Below the pieces are notes generated by a model. That model was not told the DNA's origin, made no database searches, and saw only the letters and a list, made by a program, of their open reading frames with translations. From Peribolospora baueri (lineage: Eukaryota; Basidiomycota; Peribolosporomycetes; Peribolosporales; Peribolosporaceae), in contig JAMDHS010000014.1 of the NCBI GenBank assembly GCA_029717555.1, positions 186,001 through 250,000 on the forward strand: a stretch of DNA of 64,000 bases, given 5' to 3'. Positions 1 through 10,670 of this stretch are shown here, piece after piece; within the stretch, counting starts at the first letter, position 1; every line of letters begins with the position of its first letter. The translations under genes were made by a program, and so were the position numbers.

Positions 1-557
1 GGAAGCGCCGGCGCCAAAGTAACCTTCTGGGTTCTGGTCAAGGAAACCGACAACCGGAGGGTGAGAGGGATGGCTCGAGGCGGGGGGTGCTCCAGCGGGG
101 ACCGCTCCAGCGTGGCCCGCATGTGCATGGTCCGCTCCTCCAGGCTTGTTACTGGAAGGATGGTGCGCGCTGTCTGTCATTTGCTGGGGAGCGGAGTCCT
201 GGACCGAACGAGCGGGAAGAGAGTCGACGTGAGCGCATCATCGCTTTGGGGCTTTCGCAAGCCGGCCATCGTGCGAGTGGCAGCTCACTGGGGCCTTGTG
301 AGGCTGATCCACGGAGTGACCGGCTGGCGCCCGAGCACCATCGGCTGCGGGAGAAAGGTGGAGGGAAAGCGGAAAGAGAAGAAGACTATAGTCAGAACCA
401 ACTCGACGGGCACGGGCATAGCGCACTGGACGCTTGGCGTAGGTTCAAACGAACCGGCACGCTCACCTCCATGGAGGGCCGGGGCGGCGGAGGCGACGGC
501 GGTGACGGCGGCGAGGACGAGGCCAGCGAGAATGGCGGAGCGAGGAGAGAAGTGCAT
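1..557 (-). CDS. Secreted His/Ala/Gly-rich small protein, 3' end outside the window
   Basis: Minus-strand gene running off the window start. Exons I can join in frame: 557-467, 344-289 and 198-1 (open to the edge), with GTGAGC donors and CAG acceptors. The start is the ATG at 557-555. The first 24 residues are a clear signal peptide (MHFSPRSAILAGLVLAAVTA, then an Ala-rich cleavage region). The mature part is low complexity, rich in His, Ala, Gly, Pro and Ser, with HAHAGHAGA-like runs in exon 3. No known domain is seen. I infer a secreted cell-wall or extracellular protein; the visible sequence gives no enzymatic clue. Both introns are short (122 and 90 nt). The exon structure is well supported, the function is unknown. 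Confidence 0.6.
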
Positions 558-1474
558 GGCAAAGGAGAGTGGAGGAAAATGAAGGGATGGTAATCCAAGA
601 GAACTACGATAGAAAGGAGAGCAAGTGAGGATGAGGTGGAAGGAAGGGAAGAGGACGAGTTGACAAGAACCGACCGCTTTTTAAACGTTTCTAGGCGCGC
701 TCCGCCCGCCTTCCCCCACACCGCGCAAGCCTCACCGAAGCCGAAGTCGAAGTCGAAGCGGCCATAGACGTTGAACCGATGGCGCGTCCTGCTAGTCGAA
801 GCGCCAAAATGTCGCGTCCAGTTAGAGAAGGCGCGAGTAGAGGTCAACGGCATATCTAGAGGAGTAGACGCTTTGGTGGCGGTTCAATGACCATAGTTCG
901 AGTGGCGCTGACTCCTGACAAGGTCGTCCTCCGCCGCTCTATCTTCGCTTTCTCTGGGCCTCGGGATGCTTTCTAGCTGTTCTAGTATCGGTATGGGGCC
1001 AAACAGGGGGGGAAAAAATAAGCAGCGGAGCGTCCAACTTGTCTTCATATCGTTCTGCGGCAAAGAGAGTCTCGGACAATGAGAAGGGCAAGAAAGAGGT
1101 GACCGCGTCTAGTCGAGTCACCGTACGAAGTCAACGTCAGTTCGCCCACGGAAGGGGTCCCGAGAGCGCATCGTCGATGCAAGCCCATGTGCAGCAGTTC
1201 TCGTCGGGAGGCTCCACCAAGGCGTCCAGACTGACAGGGGCGAGGAGATTGAAGAAGAAGATTCGTGTGCGCCTGAGACTTGGGGGAAGGAACCACGACG
1301 GACGGCCGAGTCGCGTTGCATCGCGTCATTGCTGCTTCACGTGACATGTCACGTGGTAGCGCATGTCAGACGTCACCGTTGTCCGAGGGTACGGCCGCGG
1401 CACGACACGGCCGTGACATTGACATGGCAATTTAAGGGACATGCCCGCCTCGGCGGAGGGCGTTGCATGGCACA
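558..1474. other. Intergenic, upstream of the secreted gene, with an E-box palindrome
   Basis: No coding region I can support. It holds a perfect 18-bp palindrome made of two CACGTG E-boxes at 1338-1355, and is otherwise mixed GC-rich sequence. It would serve as promoter for the minus-strand gene starting at 557. Confidence 0.5.
1338..1355. promoter_or_regulatory. Palindromic double E-box
   Basis: CACGTGACATGTCACGTG is a perfect 18-bp palindrome with a CACGTG core in each arm. CACGTG is the classical target of basic helix-loop-helix factors (Cbf1 and MAX types). Its position about 780 bp upstream of the secreted-protein ATG is compatible with a regulatory role. That role is inferred. Confidence 0.5.
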
Positions 1475-2134
1475 TCAGTACGATGATCCGTCAACACCTT
1501 CGCGACCGTGGAGTAGCACACGGACAAATGTAACCATGTGACTTGGTGTCCCACGTCCGAACTCGGAACCCGTTCGTCTCCGTGATCTCGGGCCGCTTCG
1601 ACGAAATTGGACGATCGGTTTGAAGCGCGCGCACGACATAGTGGTGCAAGGAGGGAGGGACACCCGGCAGGCACTCCAGCCTAGCCGTTTGCGCTGCGCG
1701 GCCAGGGGTTACGACGGGAGGATACGAGACGGGTCGTGCCGGAGAAGAAGTGGAGCGCGACGTGATGGGGGGGAATGAGATGGGCTTCGTACGCGCGGGC
1801 GCGTCGCGAAGGCCGCCGCCGAAGGAACCTCACCGACTTGTGAAAGTACACCACGCCCATGCCCAACAGCGTGGCCAGTCCGGGGGTACAGATATGAGAG
1901 TCGAGACGAATGAGGAGAACGCTCGTGTCCGACTGCCATCGACGCACGACGACGTTGTACTGCTTGGGAACGCCCTCGCCCTCCTCGTCCACGCCTTGGC
2001 CGATCGGCCGGGAGCCGAGGAAAAGCGCTGCGTCGTGGTCGAGGGCTTGGAGGACCATGAGGAGGCCCCGGAGCAGGTCCAGCGCGACCAGTCGGGCGCG
2101 CTTGGTGTTCGCCGGCGGCGGCGCGCAGTCGTCG
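1475..2134 (-). pseudogene. HGSNAT-like acyltransferase gene, truncated
   Basis: A minus-strand exon 2134-1834 (100 codons, preceded by CACAG and followed by a GTGAGG donor) encodes the start of a heparan-alpha-glucosaminide N-acetyltransferase-type catalytic domain. Visible motifs are ALDLLRGLLMVLQALDH, then VVRRW, SHICTPG and LLGMGVVYF. A second exon starting at 1693 continues with SRKRLGW, again as in the family. After that no further membrane segments appear on the minus strand before the next gene, although the family normally has about ten helices and 350-450 residues. No convincing first exon is visible upstream of 2134. I read this as a 3'-truncated relic. An undetected set of short exons is possible but less likely. 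Confidence 0.55.
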
Positions 2135-2499
2135 CTGTGCAAAGGGGCGGAGAGGTGAGTTTCCTGTACGAGGCTTGTGTCCGAGCGGCAGACCGGGCGA
2201 GGATTGAATGATTTGGCTGTCTCCGCGAACAGAAGACGGTGGAGAGGAGCTGGATCTCCTTTGACAACGTACAAAGAGTCGTCCACGGGACTTTGCTCAG
2301 TGGGAATAAATAAAAGATCGGCTCGTCCACCACGTGCGTCAGCACGTCGTCGACGCTTACGATAAACCCTTGTGGGCCCCCGGTGACGCTTCCGCAGCTC
2401 ACTCTCACGAACATGACCGCATCCCTGACAAGACCGACGAAACAACATGTCCACGCGCGGCGTCCGAGCATCGTCCCCATTCCCATTACGTGCTTGCAC

Positions 2500-3385
2500 G
2501 GGCGTGAGTAGAAGGGAGTAGGTAAGTGATTGGGGCGGGGCTAGGCGACGGAAGGAAGGGAGATGAGTGGCGGAGGAAGGGGGCTGGCTATCTTACAGAT
2601 GGGAGGGAGGGAGACAGCGAACGAGCGGGACGGGACGGGAGAGGACGCACCGGAGACCGGAACGAATGGCGGAGACGAGACGGACGGGACGGGGCGGGGT
2701 GTGCAGAAGAGGGAAAGGGACGTCGAAGGCGGCGAAAACGAAGGCGAGCAAAGGGAAGAAGAGGACGGGATACCTGGTGACGCAAGACGCCGAGGCCGGG
2801 AGTGGCGAAACGGAAGGGGAGCCAGGAGAGGGAGGAAGGGAAGGCATGGGATGAGACGGCGCGGTGAAGGGGAGATGGAAACTGGGATGGGATGGACGGA
2901 TGAGTGTACAATTTTAGTGTTGTGAAATGCGTCGAGTCAAAAAGCGGCGATGGAGAGGAGAGGAGAGGGAGAGGGGAGAGCTACTAGAGAAAAAGCCATG
3001 ATGAGCATGAACATGGTGAACGCGATTTCCGTGAAGGAAAGAAAGAAAAAAAAAAAGCGAAAATCAGGTCGGAATAGCAAGGGAGGCACAAGGTAGGTGA
3101 GAAAAGAAGGACTGGCGGCCGAGACTGAATGGATGGGGTGAGGCGGAGAGGAGGATCATGGTCGGAGCGAGGGAAACACGTCGGAGGCGTATATGTTACA
3201 AAGCGATCGATGGCTGGCTGGGCTGGGCTGGAGTGGAGTGGACTGGGCTGGGCTGGTATGACGCTCTCCCCTCTCCTTTTTCCGACTTGCTTGCATTACC
3301 GGTGCCGGTCCGCCGTGACGAAACGGATGGATGACCCACGGTGGACGAACGTTCGTTTCCGGTGCCCCACCTCGTCTGCCCGCGG
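2500..3385. other. Purine-rich intergenic stretch
   Basis: Strongly A/G-rich on the plus strand from about 2520 to 3130, with GGGA and GGAGA runs that leave several frames open by composition alone. No motif or splice structure supports a gene. The part next to 3385 is probably the 3' UTR of IGO1. Confidence 0.5.
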
Positions 3386-4049
3386 TCACTCGTCCATGGC
3401 CTCGTCTCCGAGCGTCGACTCTTTGAGCCGGCTCTCCTTGAGAGGGCTGCTGCCGAAGGAAGCGCCATACGCGCCTGGAGCGCCGGCGGTGGCCCCGCCG
3501 CTGGTGCCTCGGTCGAGGTTGACGGCGCCGGGGTGGCTAGACGCGGAGATGGGACTGGTGGGCAGTGGACCGGCGGTAGGGGAGTGAGGCTGAGAGGTGG
3601 CAAAGGTGCCTGGACCGGGTGGGGCGGAGGTGGAGGTGGAGAGGACGCTGGGGGAGAGGACGCTGGTAGTGGGCGCGACGGTGGGTGAAGAGGCGTGGGG
3701 GATGGTGTCGGGCTGAGGGATGGCGGTGCCGACGGACTGCTGGGGTGCCTTTCCGGCTTTGGAGAGGGCGTAGTCGCCCGAGTCGAAGTATTTGCGCTCC
3801 TGTGAGTGGAGTGAACGGGGTGAGCGGGGTGAGGACACGGTGGCGAGCGGGCGAGCGGCTCACCTTTAGTTTGTTGCCGAGCACGTCCTTCCGGGTGGGG
3901 AGCCGGCCGTAGAGGCGGAAGAGCTTCTGCTCCTCCTCGGTGAGCGCCTAGAGAGGGGGGAGGAGTAGGTAAGCGAGAGGGCGGGCGTCGAACGGGCGAG
4001 AGGGCAGACTTACGCTGATGTCGACCTTGTTGCGCTGAGCGGGCAGCAT
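3386..4049 (-). CDS. IGO1: Endosulfine/ARPP-family PP2A inhibitor (Igo1)
   Basis: Minus-strand exons 4049-4014, 3947-3864 and 3799-3386 (178 residues). The endosulfine core is plain: EEEQKLFRLYGRLPTRKDVL, then KYFDSGDYALSKAGK. FDSGDYA is the Greatwall/Rim15 phosphorylation site that turns the protein into an inhibitor of PP2A-B55; in yeast this promotes quiescence entry and mRNA protection. The C-terminal two thirds is disordered and rich in Ser, Thr, Pro and Ala. The start ATG at 4049 gives MLPAQRNKVDIS, a usual N-terminus. A good acceptor (pyrimidine tract plus CCAG) lies just upstream of it, so a 5' UTR intron or a longer N-terminus is possible. Confidence 0.88.
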
Positions 4050-5868
4050 GACGGCGATGGGCCCCTGGCGAAGAAGAAGGGAGAAGGCGGGCGCGAGGAC
4101 TCGCGGGGACGAGGGTGAGGAAGGCGATGCAGGTCGAGACGGTTTAGGGCCGGTCGGAAGGCGGTTGCGAGGCGAGCGAGGCAAAAGTCGGGTGAGGAGG
4201 AAGAGTGGAAAGGCGAGGGCGGGTGGCGTTGCAGAGCCGGAGAGTGGGAGGGGCGAGCTGTCGAGGGGGACGACGGCCAGAGCTGGAGGGCGACGAGGCG
4301 TGGGCGTGGGCGAGGTGAGAGGCCGTTGGTTGGTTGGATTGGAGGCGGGTGGGAGAGCGTTGGGCGAGGTGGGAGTGCTTGTGGGCGAGTGAGACGGAGG
4401 AGGAGGAGGAGGAAGAAGTCGGATGGCGGCGAGGACGACGACGACGACGACGAAGAGGAACGCGGATGGCGGAGGCGGCGATGACGGCGATGGCGGCGAT
4501 GAGGATGGCGGCGACGACGACGACGACCACCGACGACCGACGGCGCTGTCCGCTGGCGAGCCTTATTGCTGCTGGCTGTCGGCGGCGGGCGGGCAGGCGC
4601 GAGCGAGTGGCTGGCTCGCGCTTCGACCGGCGGCTGTGATTGGTGGGGATAACGCCACGCGCACGTGACCCTCTAACCCTAACCCGCGTCGCATAACGCG
4701 TAACCCTGTTCTGTGGACCGTCCGAACTTGGAGCCACGAGGCGGTCGGGCCGGCTGTGCGAGCTGCGCGATGAACACACGGGGCGAGCGAGGAAGGTGCC
4801 TGAAGAAAAGGTCCGCGGGAGGGCGGCGGGCGATGGCGTCATTGTGCGGGCGCGCGGGCGTGCGGGCGTGCTCGACCAACCACAGGCGTCCCCGGACGAG
4901 ATGGGGGCCGACGATGACTGGCAGCGCTGCACGACGCAGCGGCGAGCGAGGGAGAGCGAGCGAGGCTGAGGCAGAGAGGGAACAAAGATGGAGACAGAGA
5001 CGGACGTTAGTGGCGCACACCGAAGGAAGAGACAAGCCCAAGCAGACGCGACGGTTACGGGTCAGGCCGCGTCCGGCGGCGTCGGACAGGCCACCCGCGT
5101 GGAGCACATGTCATGTCAGCCACCAGCGAGCGCCGTGCCTGTGCCTCGCTCGATCCTCGCACACGTTTTTGCGCTCCCTTAACGGGAACGGCGACGGCAG
5201 TTGACTAACCGACAGAAGCAAGCAGGCAAGCAAGCAAGGCGGTGGCAGACGAGGCGATACAATGTCTATCTATCTGACACTCAGCAGATACACACACACG
5301 CACTGACTACCGACTGATTCGGCCGACGTCACCGCCGAAGGGAAGAGAAACGAAACGAAACGAGCGACGGATGGAAACGGGGTGGTGAATACGCACGAAG
5401 GGATATCGTTCCGCCTCATCTCGTCTCTCCCCTCGTCTCCTTGTTCCAAGCAACTCCAACAACACCCGTCTCGCTCGCTGCCCCGGGCCCAAATCCGAAG
5501 GCAGCCCACGACGGGCGGCCATGTGGCTGTGGACTTGGTCGGTTCGAACCGCGGGCGCCCTCGCTCTTGCCCGCCTCCTCGTCTACAAGCACGCCATCGC
5601 CGTCGTCGTTCCTCCTCTTCCCCTTCTACGACCACCCCTTCGACTTAAACTAGGTCGACCCCATCCTTTTTCCTTTTCCTTCTCCTTCTTCCACCACTTA
5701 ACCATCTCCTCTCCTCTCCATACCCTAACGTTCGATCTCGCCTCATCCGTGTCTCACTCTACCTTTTCTTTCTCTCTTCCTCCAAATCTCTCTTTTCTCT
5801 TCTTTCCAAATCTGCCCTCCCTCTTTTCCTTCTCTCTCTCCCTCTCTCCTCCACCTTCCGCCCCCGAC
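4050..5868. promoter_or_regulatory. Divergent promoter region IGO1 / amino-acid permease
   Basis: No gene is supported here. From 4390 to 4530 there are GGA/GAC trinucleotide-rich stretches. CACGTG at 4662-4667 is followed 6 bp later by a telobox-like TAACCCTAACCC (4674-4685). 5640-5868 is pyrimidine-rich, the usual look of a fungal core promoter and 5' UTR before the permease ATG. Confidence 0.5.
4662..4685. promoter_or_regulatory. E-box plus telobox-like element
   Basis: CACGTG (4662-4667) and TAACCCTAACCC (4674-4685), which is two telomere-type repeat units. Short interstitial copies of this kind act as Tbf1/Rap1-type promoter sites in other fungi. The activity here is inferred. Confidence 0.4.
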
Positions 5869-7822
5869 ATGGACGCCGAAAAGACCAGCCAGCAGTCCGT
5901 CACCCCCGCCGACGGCGACGGCGTCCACCGCGCCGTCTCGCCCACCGCCGCCCTCGGCGCCGCCAGGCTCAGCAAGATCACGAGCCGCAAATCAACCACC
6001 GCCGGCGAGGTCACTTCCCTCTCTGCCAACGCTATCGAGGACGGCGAGAGCGAGTTTGATGGACAGAGTCATTATCGGACTATGTCTTGGCCTAAGGCTG
6101 CTGGATTGCTCTTTGGCGAATAGTGAGCAGAGAGTCTGTTTTTTCGTCCTTTCTTTTCCTCCCTCACCCTTTTTTTTTTTCCTTTCCCTCTTCCTCCAGC
6201 GTCTGCCTCGCCATTCTCGCCTTCCCCTCCGTCTTCGGCGTCCTCGGCATGGCCGGCGGTGTCATCGCAGTGAGTCCCCCTTTCGGCGGCTAAGGAGATA
6301 AACTCCTTATCGACTCGCTCCCCTCGCCCCACCTCCACAGTGCGTCGTCATCGGCCTCGTCACCCTCTATACCTCCCTCATCCTACACAAGTACATCATG
6401 GCCCACCCTAACCTGCTCAACATCTGCGACATTGGCTACCAGCTTGTGAGTCATCTTGCCGTCCCTCCTTTCCATCTTCGCCTCCACCTCATCGTCTCCC
6501 TCACCTTGCCCCCTCCCAGTTCGGCAAGAAGCAATGGGCCTACGAGGCGACGGCCATCATGCTCTGCCTCAACAACATCTTCATCCAAGGTCTCCACACC
6601 CTCACCGGCGCCGAGATCTTCAACACTCTCTCCAACCACGGCACCTGCTCCATCGCCTTTGCCGTCGTCACCCTCATCCTCGGCTTTCTCCTCACCATCC
6701 CCAGGCAGATGAACAGCATCGCCAAGCTCGGTGTCCTGAGCTCGGCGTCCATGTTCATCGCCATCTTGCTCACCATCATCTTCTCCGGCGTTCAGGACCA
6801 CCCCGCCGGTTACCAACCCGAGACGCCCGTCCGCATTCACGTTTGGGCCCCTCCCGGCACGACCTTTGTCGCTGGTTTCAACGCCTTTTTGAACATCAGT
6901 AAGTACGCTGCCTCCGCTCCGACGGCGACCGAGCTGCTCACTTCGCTTCTTTCTGCCCCACAGCGTTCACCTTCGTCGGTCAGATCTGCTACCCCTCCTT
7001 CATCGCTGAGATGAAGAACCCGGCCGACTTCCCCAAGGCCCTCTACGCGATCACGGTAGCCGAGTTCATCCTCTTCATCCTCACCGGTGCCATCGTGTAC
7101 CACTTCACCGGAGACTACGTCAGCGCGCCCGCCGTCGTCGTCCTCAAGCCCGTATTCAAAAAGATTGCCTTTGCTTTCGTCCTGCCGACGACGATCATCA
7201 TCGGCGTCATCTATGCCAGCGTCGTCGCCAAGTACATCTTCCAGCGCATCTTTTACGGCACCGAGCACTACACCTCCAACTCGGTCTTTAGCTGGGGTTG
7301 CTGGATGCTCATCTGCCTCGGCACCTGGGTCGTCGGATGGATCATCGGCGAGGCCATTCCCTTCTTTGGTTCGGTGAGTTTCCGCCCGTCGTCACGGTGC
7401 CAGCGGACCGAACCGTCATCTCACTTTCCTCTCATCACCTCTTCGCAGCTCCTGAGCTTGATGAGCGCCCTCTTCGACGGCTTCTTCGGCTTCATTTACT
7501 GGGCCTTTGCCTACTTCGAGCTCAACCGAGGAAACCTGTGGAGGGGCGCATCCATATGGCGCAAGTTGGAAACCGCCTTCAACGTCTTGCTCATCTTCTG
7601 CGGCCTTTTCATCCTCGGACCGGGAGTATATACCTCCGTCGAGGCTATCATCGCTGGTTATAAAGCCGGTACGGTGGGCGGGGCTTTTAGCTGTGCGGAC
7701 AACAGCGTGAGTTATCTTTCTTACTTCGGCCAAAAGGTCCCGCTCTTTCTTAATTTCGCCCCAAGGTCCCGCTCAAAGAATCTGGTCCACCGTCGTCCGT
7801 TTTCTCTTCCTTCCAGGTATGA
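5869..7822 (+). CDS. Amino-acid permease of the AAAP family (MTR-like)
   Basis: Seven exons: 5869-6122, 6200-6269, 6341-6445, 6520-6898, 6964-7373, 7449-7706 and 7817-7822 (493 residues). The last exon is only six bases, coding a valine and the stop. A disordered N-terminus of about 75 residues is followed by an Aa_trans domain with about eleven hydrophobic helices, starting at TMSWPKAAGLLFGEYVCLAI and including FTFVGQICYPSFIAEMKNP and DGFFGFIYWAFAYFELNRG. Family knowledge points to plasma-membrane, proton-coupled uptake of neutral and aromatic amino acids, as for Neurospora MTR. The substrate cannot be read from sequence. All exon junctions keep the frame with GTGAG/GTAAG donors. The six-base terminal exon is odd but matches the usual SCADNSV ending. 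Confidence 0.92.
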
Positions 7823-8493
7823 GACGACGCCCATCTCGGCCTTCCCTTTCCCGTTCTCGCTTTCGTCCTTCTCCGTTCTTTTCTAGCATATCCACGCGTC
7901 GACGTCCTTCCCGTCAGCCTTTTCTCCCATCCTTTACACCATACACAGCCGTCGTAGACCCGCGGCTTGGACGCGTCCCCTCCTTTGCACGGCGGCCTCC
8001 AACCCTTTTCGGCTGCCTCCTTCGCTCACCAGACCTCCGTTCCCCCATTTTACCTGCCTAGCTTTAGTCCTCCGGACGCCCCCGTCTTCCTTTACCTGTC
8101 CTGCCCTCCCCCTACTGTTCCATTTCTCCTCTCCTGTGGGCCGCCCTCCTCTCTTTGCGAGGCGCAGAGCCGCCTCGTGTCCGTCTGTCTCCACTCCTCC
8201 TCTTCCTTGCCTCGGAGTCCCGCTAGCGAGCGAGCGGGCGTTCCTTAGGCCTCAAGAGGGAGTTGGCAAGCACGACGCGACGCGAGGTTTGCGAGGTTTT
8301 TTTTCCCGCGCCTCCGCACCCCCCGTTCGTCCTTTCGGCTACCCCCGCTCGTCTTTCCCGCGCGCAGCAGCAGCAGCGGAAAACGGGTGGAGGTTCAGTC
8401 GTCGGACGCGGGGAACGGACGCGGGGGAGACCCGCTTGCAATGCTCCTTCATCGATGCCGTCGAGCACGCGCCTGGACGGGAACGGACCCGGC

Positions 8494-8497
<4 letters not shown>

Positions 8498-8524
<27 letters not shown>

Positions 8525-8526
8525 CC
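8498..8526. repeat. (GTC)n microsatellite
   Basis: About nine GTC units in tandem within the intergenic region. Confidence 0.8.
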
Positions 8527-8577
8527 TCGACGCGCGGCTCCACAGGAGGAGGAGGAAGAGGGCAACGGAGGGAAGGC

Positions 8578-8614
8578 TTGACTGACTGACTGACTGACTG
8601 ACTGACTTGACTGA
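8578..8614. repeat. (GACT)n microsatellite
   Basis: About nine tetranucleotide units with one interruption. Confidence 0.8.
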
Positions 8615-9044
8615 CCGCGCGGAGAGACGACGCTCGCTCCCGCCCTTCACTCATCCTTCCACTCACCACACCTCCCTTCACATCCTTCCACTCACCACGC
8701 CTCCCTCTCTCGCCCTCGCCAGGCCCCAACCAAGCCAAAGAGCCAAGGAAGGACGCGGCGAGGGGAGGGTACGGTGGTAGGAGAAGAAAAGACGACTCGG
8801 TCCCGTTCCACCGCTCCTCCCTCCATTCTCTCGCAAGCTCCACAACTAGAACCTACGCATCTTCGCATCTTCCTCGCCGTTACGCCATAAATAGGCCAGC
8901 CCCGCCTGTATCTGTATCTGTATCTGTACATATGTCTGTAAGTATGTATGTACGTCGGTCATACCCCCGCCCCCGCGATACCCCTCCCGCCCGTGCCCGT
9001 GTCCGTGTTCGTGTCCTGTCTGGCTGATCTGATACCCGTCGTAG

Positions 9045-9069
9045 GTACATACATACATACATACATACA
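9045..9069. repeat. (CATA)n microsatellite
   Basis: Six tandem CATA units. An ATCTGT run lies 130 bp upstream. Confidence 0.8.
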
Positions 9070-9982
9070 CACGTGCTCACTCGTCCACTCCCGTCGTCCT
9101 CACACGTGCCTGTCTGCTCTGCTCTAACCGACGTGGAGGAATGACCGCCGCCATATAGCTTAAGCTGTCTTGAGAGCGATGATCGTCGTCGTCGTCTCGC
9201 ACTCACGCACGCTATGTTATAGCAGTATCACACGCACACATCCGACGGACGAGTAGTGCGAGCCGACGACGACGACGCTGCTCCGCGCTGGCTCGATTCG
9301 CTTCGATTTGATCGGCGGGCGTGGCATGACGTCACCGTCCGTCCGTCCCTCCGTCGTCCGTCCCTGATCGATGATTCTTTCTTTCCGCTCGTCAATTCTC
9401 TTCTTCATCGGGTCGCCTTGCCTCTCTCCTCATATATATCATATCGTAAAATCATCCATCCATTCATTCATTCATTTCCTGCCTGCCCTTGGCCACGCGC
9501 CCCCGCCTCGAGGAGTCCCAGCCGGACGTCGTCCCGTTCTTTCGTCGTCGTAGTCGTAGTTGTCGTCGTCGTCCTTGCGCAGGAGGAGGACGACGACGAC
9601 GACAATGAAGATGATGATGATGGACAGACGGCGTCACGTCGTCACTCCACCCTCCCTCCCTCCATCATCGGCGGGAGGGCGTCTGACCGCGACGCGACGC
9701 GACAATCGTCAGCTATAAATTACCATCCCGTCCGACTCACCTCTTTCCCTCCTCCCATCCACATCCACATCCATATCCACCCACATCCAGTCGGGTCGGG
9801 CCATACCCGCTCGCTCCCTCCCTCCCTCTAGCGCAGCCTTAGCCAGGACAGCCCGCCCGCCGTGCCGAATTCGCATTTCCCTCGCGTCGTCTCCAGACTT
9901 AAAACTCCTTTCTTCTTCTCCGACAGCCCCAGAGGGTAGATAGACATGGCTGGAATCGCCTCCCACCTGCCCATCTTCGGCC

Positions 9983-10670
9983 ATGGGCAGGGACAGCGAC
10001 AGGGTCGCGACAGGCAGGTGTCGGAACGGCACATCGCCACCGCATGTTGGATATCGTGTTGGACCAACTCCTCTACCGGCCTTCCCGCCGGCCGCCCCTC
10101 CGTCCCGATACGATGATTATTATCGCTCATCGTCGTCTTCTTACGACCCTTATCCTGGCCCCGGAGCAGATCCTCGTGGGTATGGTTATGGGGATCCGCG
10201 TGGACCTGAGCGGGGTGCCTATGAGCGGGATAGAGGCGACCCCCGCGGTCCTCCCCCACTAGGCAGGAGAGGCCCGTCAAGCGAAACGCTTTTGGCGCAC
10301 GCCTCGAGGACGCGATGCAAGTGGGATATGAAGGGTGCGTGCGTCGTCTTGTGCAATAGTTGTGAAAGCTCGACGCGAATCGCACGCTCACATTCCCATG
10401 TGTCTGTTTTTCCCCCTTGTTCCCCTGTTCGCTCATGCGTGCAGGTTATTGTCGCAACGGCAGCAGCTGCTTGTTCATTCATGGAGAGCCGCCTTCAGAT
10501 CGACTAGGCGAGACCGTCCCCCCTCGGACGATAGACGGCCCCCTTACCCCTCAGCCTCTCGTTACGACAACGACCGGCGCCGAGGATATGGCGATCAGCG
10601 CCTGTACGGCGATTCTGATCACGCTTACGACCGCCCGCCGCCGGCATCGTCCGACTATGCTCCGGCATAG
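9983..10670 (+). CDS. CCCH zinc-finger protein segment, frame uncertain
   Basis: Exon 9983-10334 starts at an ATG and encodes a Tyr/Gly/Arg/Asp/Pro-rich region (SRYDDYYRSSSSSYDPYPG, GYGYGDPRGPERGAYERDR). A GTGCGT...GCAG intron leads to an exon from 10445. Across the junction lies one CCCH finger, CKWDMKGYCRNGSSCLFIH (C-x7-C-x5-C-x3-H), typical of RNA-binding proteins. After the finger the same amino-acid bias (SRYDNDRRRGYGDQRLYG) continues only in a different frame, up to a stop at about 10670. No GT or GC donor lies between the two frames. So there is a frame break near 10500, either a sequence error or a real lesion. The finger's own frame instead runs on toward the DUF6987-like segment. 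Confidence 0.5.

Larger units (their letters stand above)
7823..9982. other. Intergenic region rich in simple repeats
   Basis: 2.2 kb without a supportable gene. It holds a 24-bp direct duplication (ATCCTTCCACTCACCACRCC plus CTCC, two copies at about 8653-8705), a GTC run, a GACT run, ATCTGT and CATA runs, and GTC/GAC-rich sequence at 9540-9620. Probably the permease 3' UTR and the promoter of the next gene. Confidence 0.5.

Noticed and set aside
2526-2925. Several overlapping open frames on both strands
   Set aside because: The region is almost only purines on one strand, so stops are rare by composition; no motif.
5534-5546. GGTTCGAACC resembling a tRNA B box
   Set aside because: No A box at the right distance and no cloverleaf stems around it.
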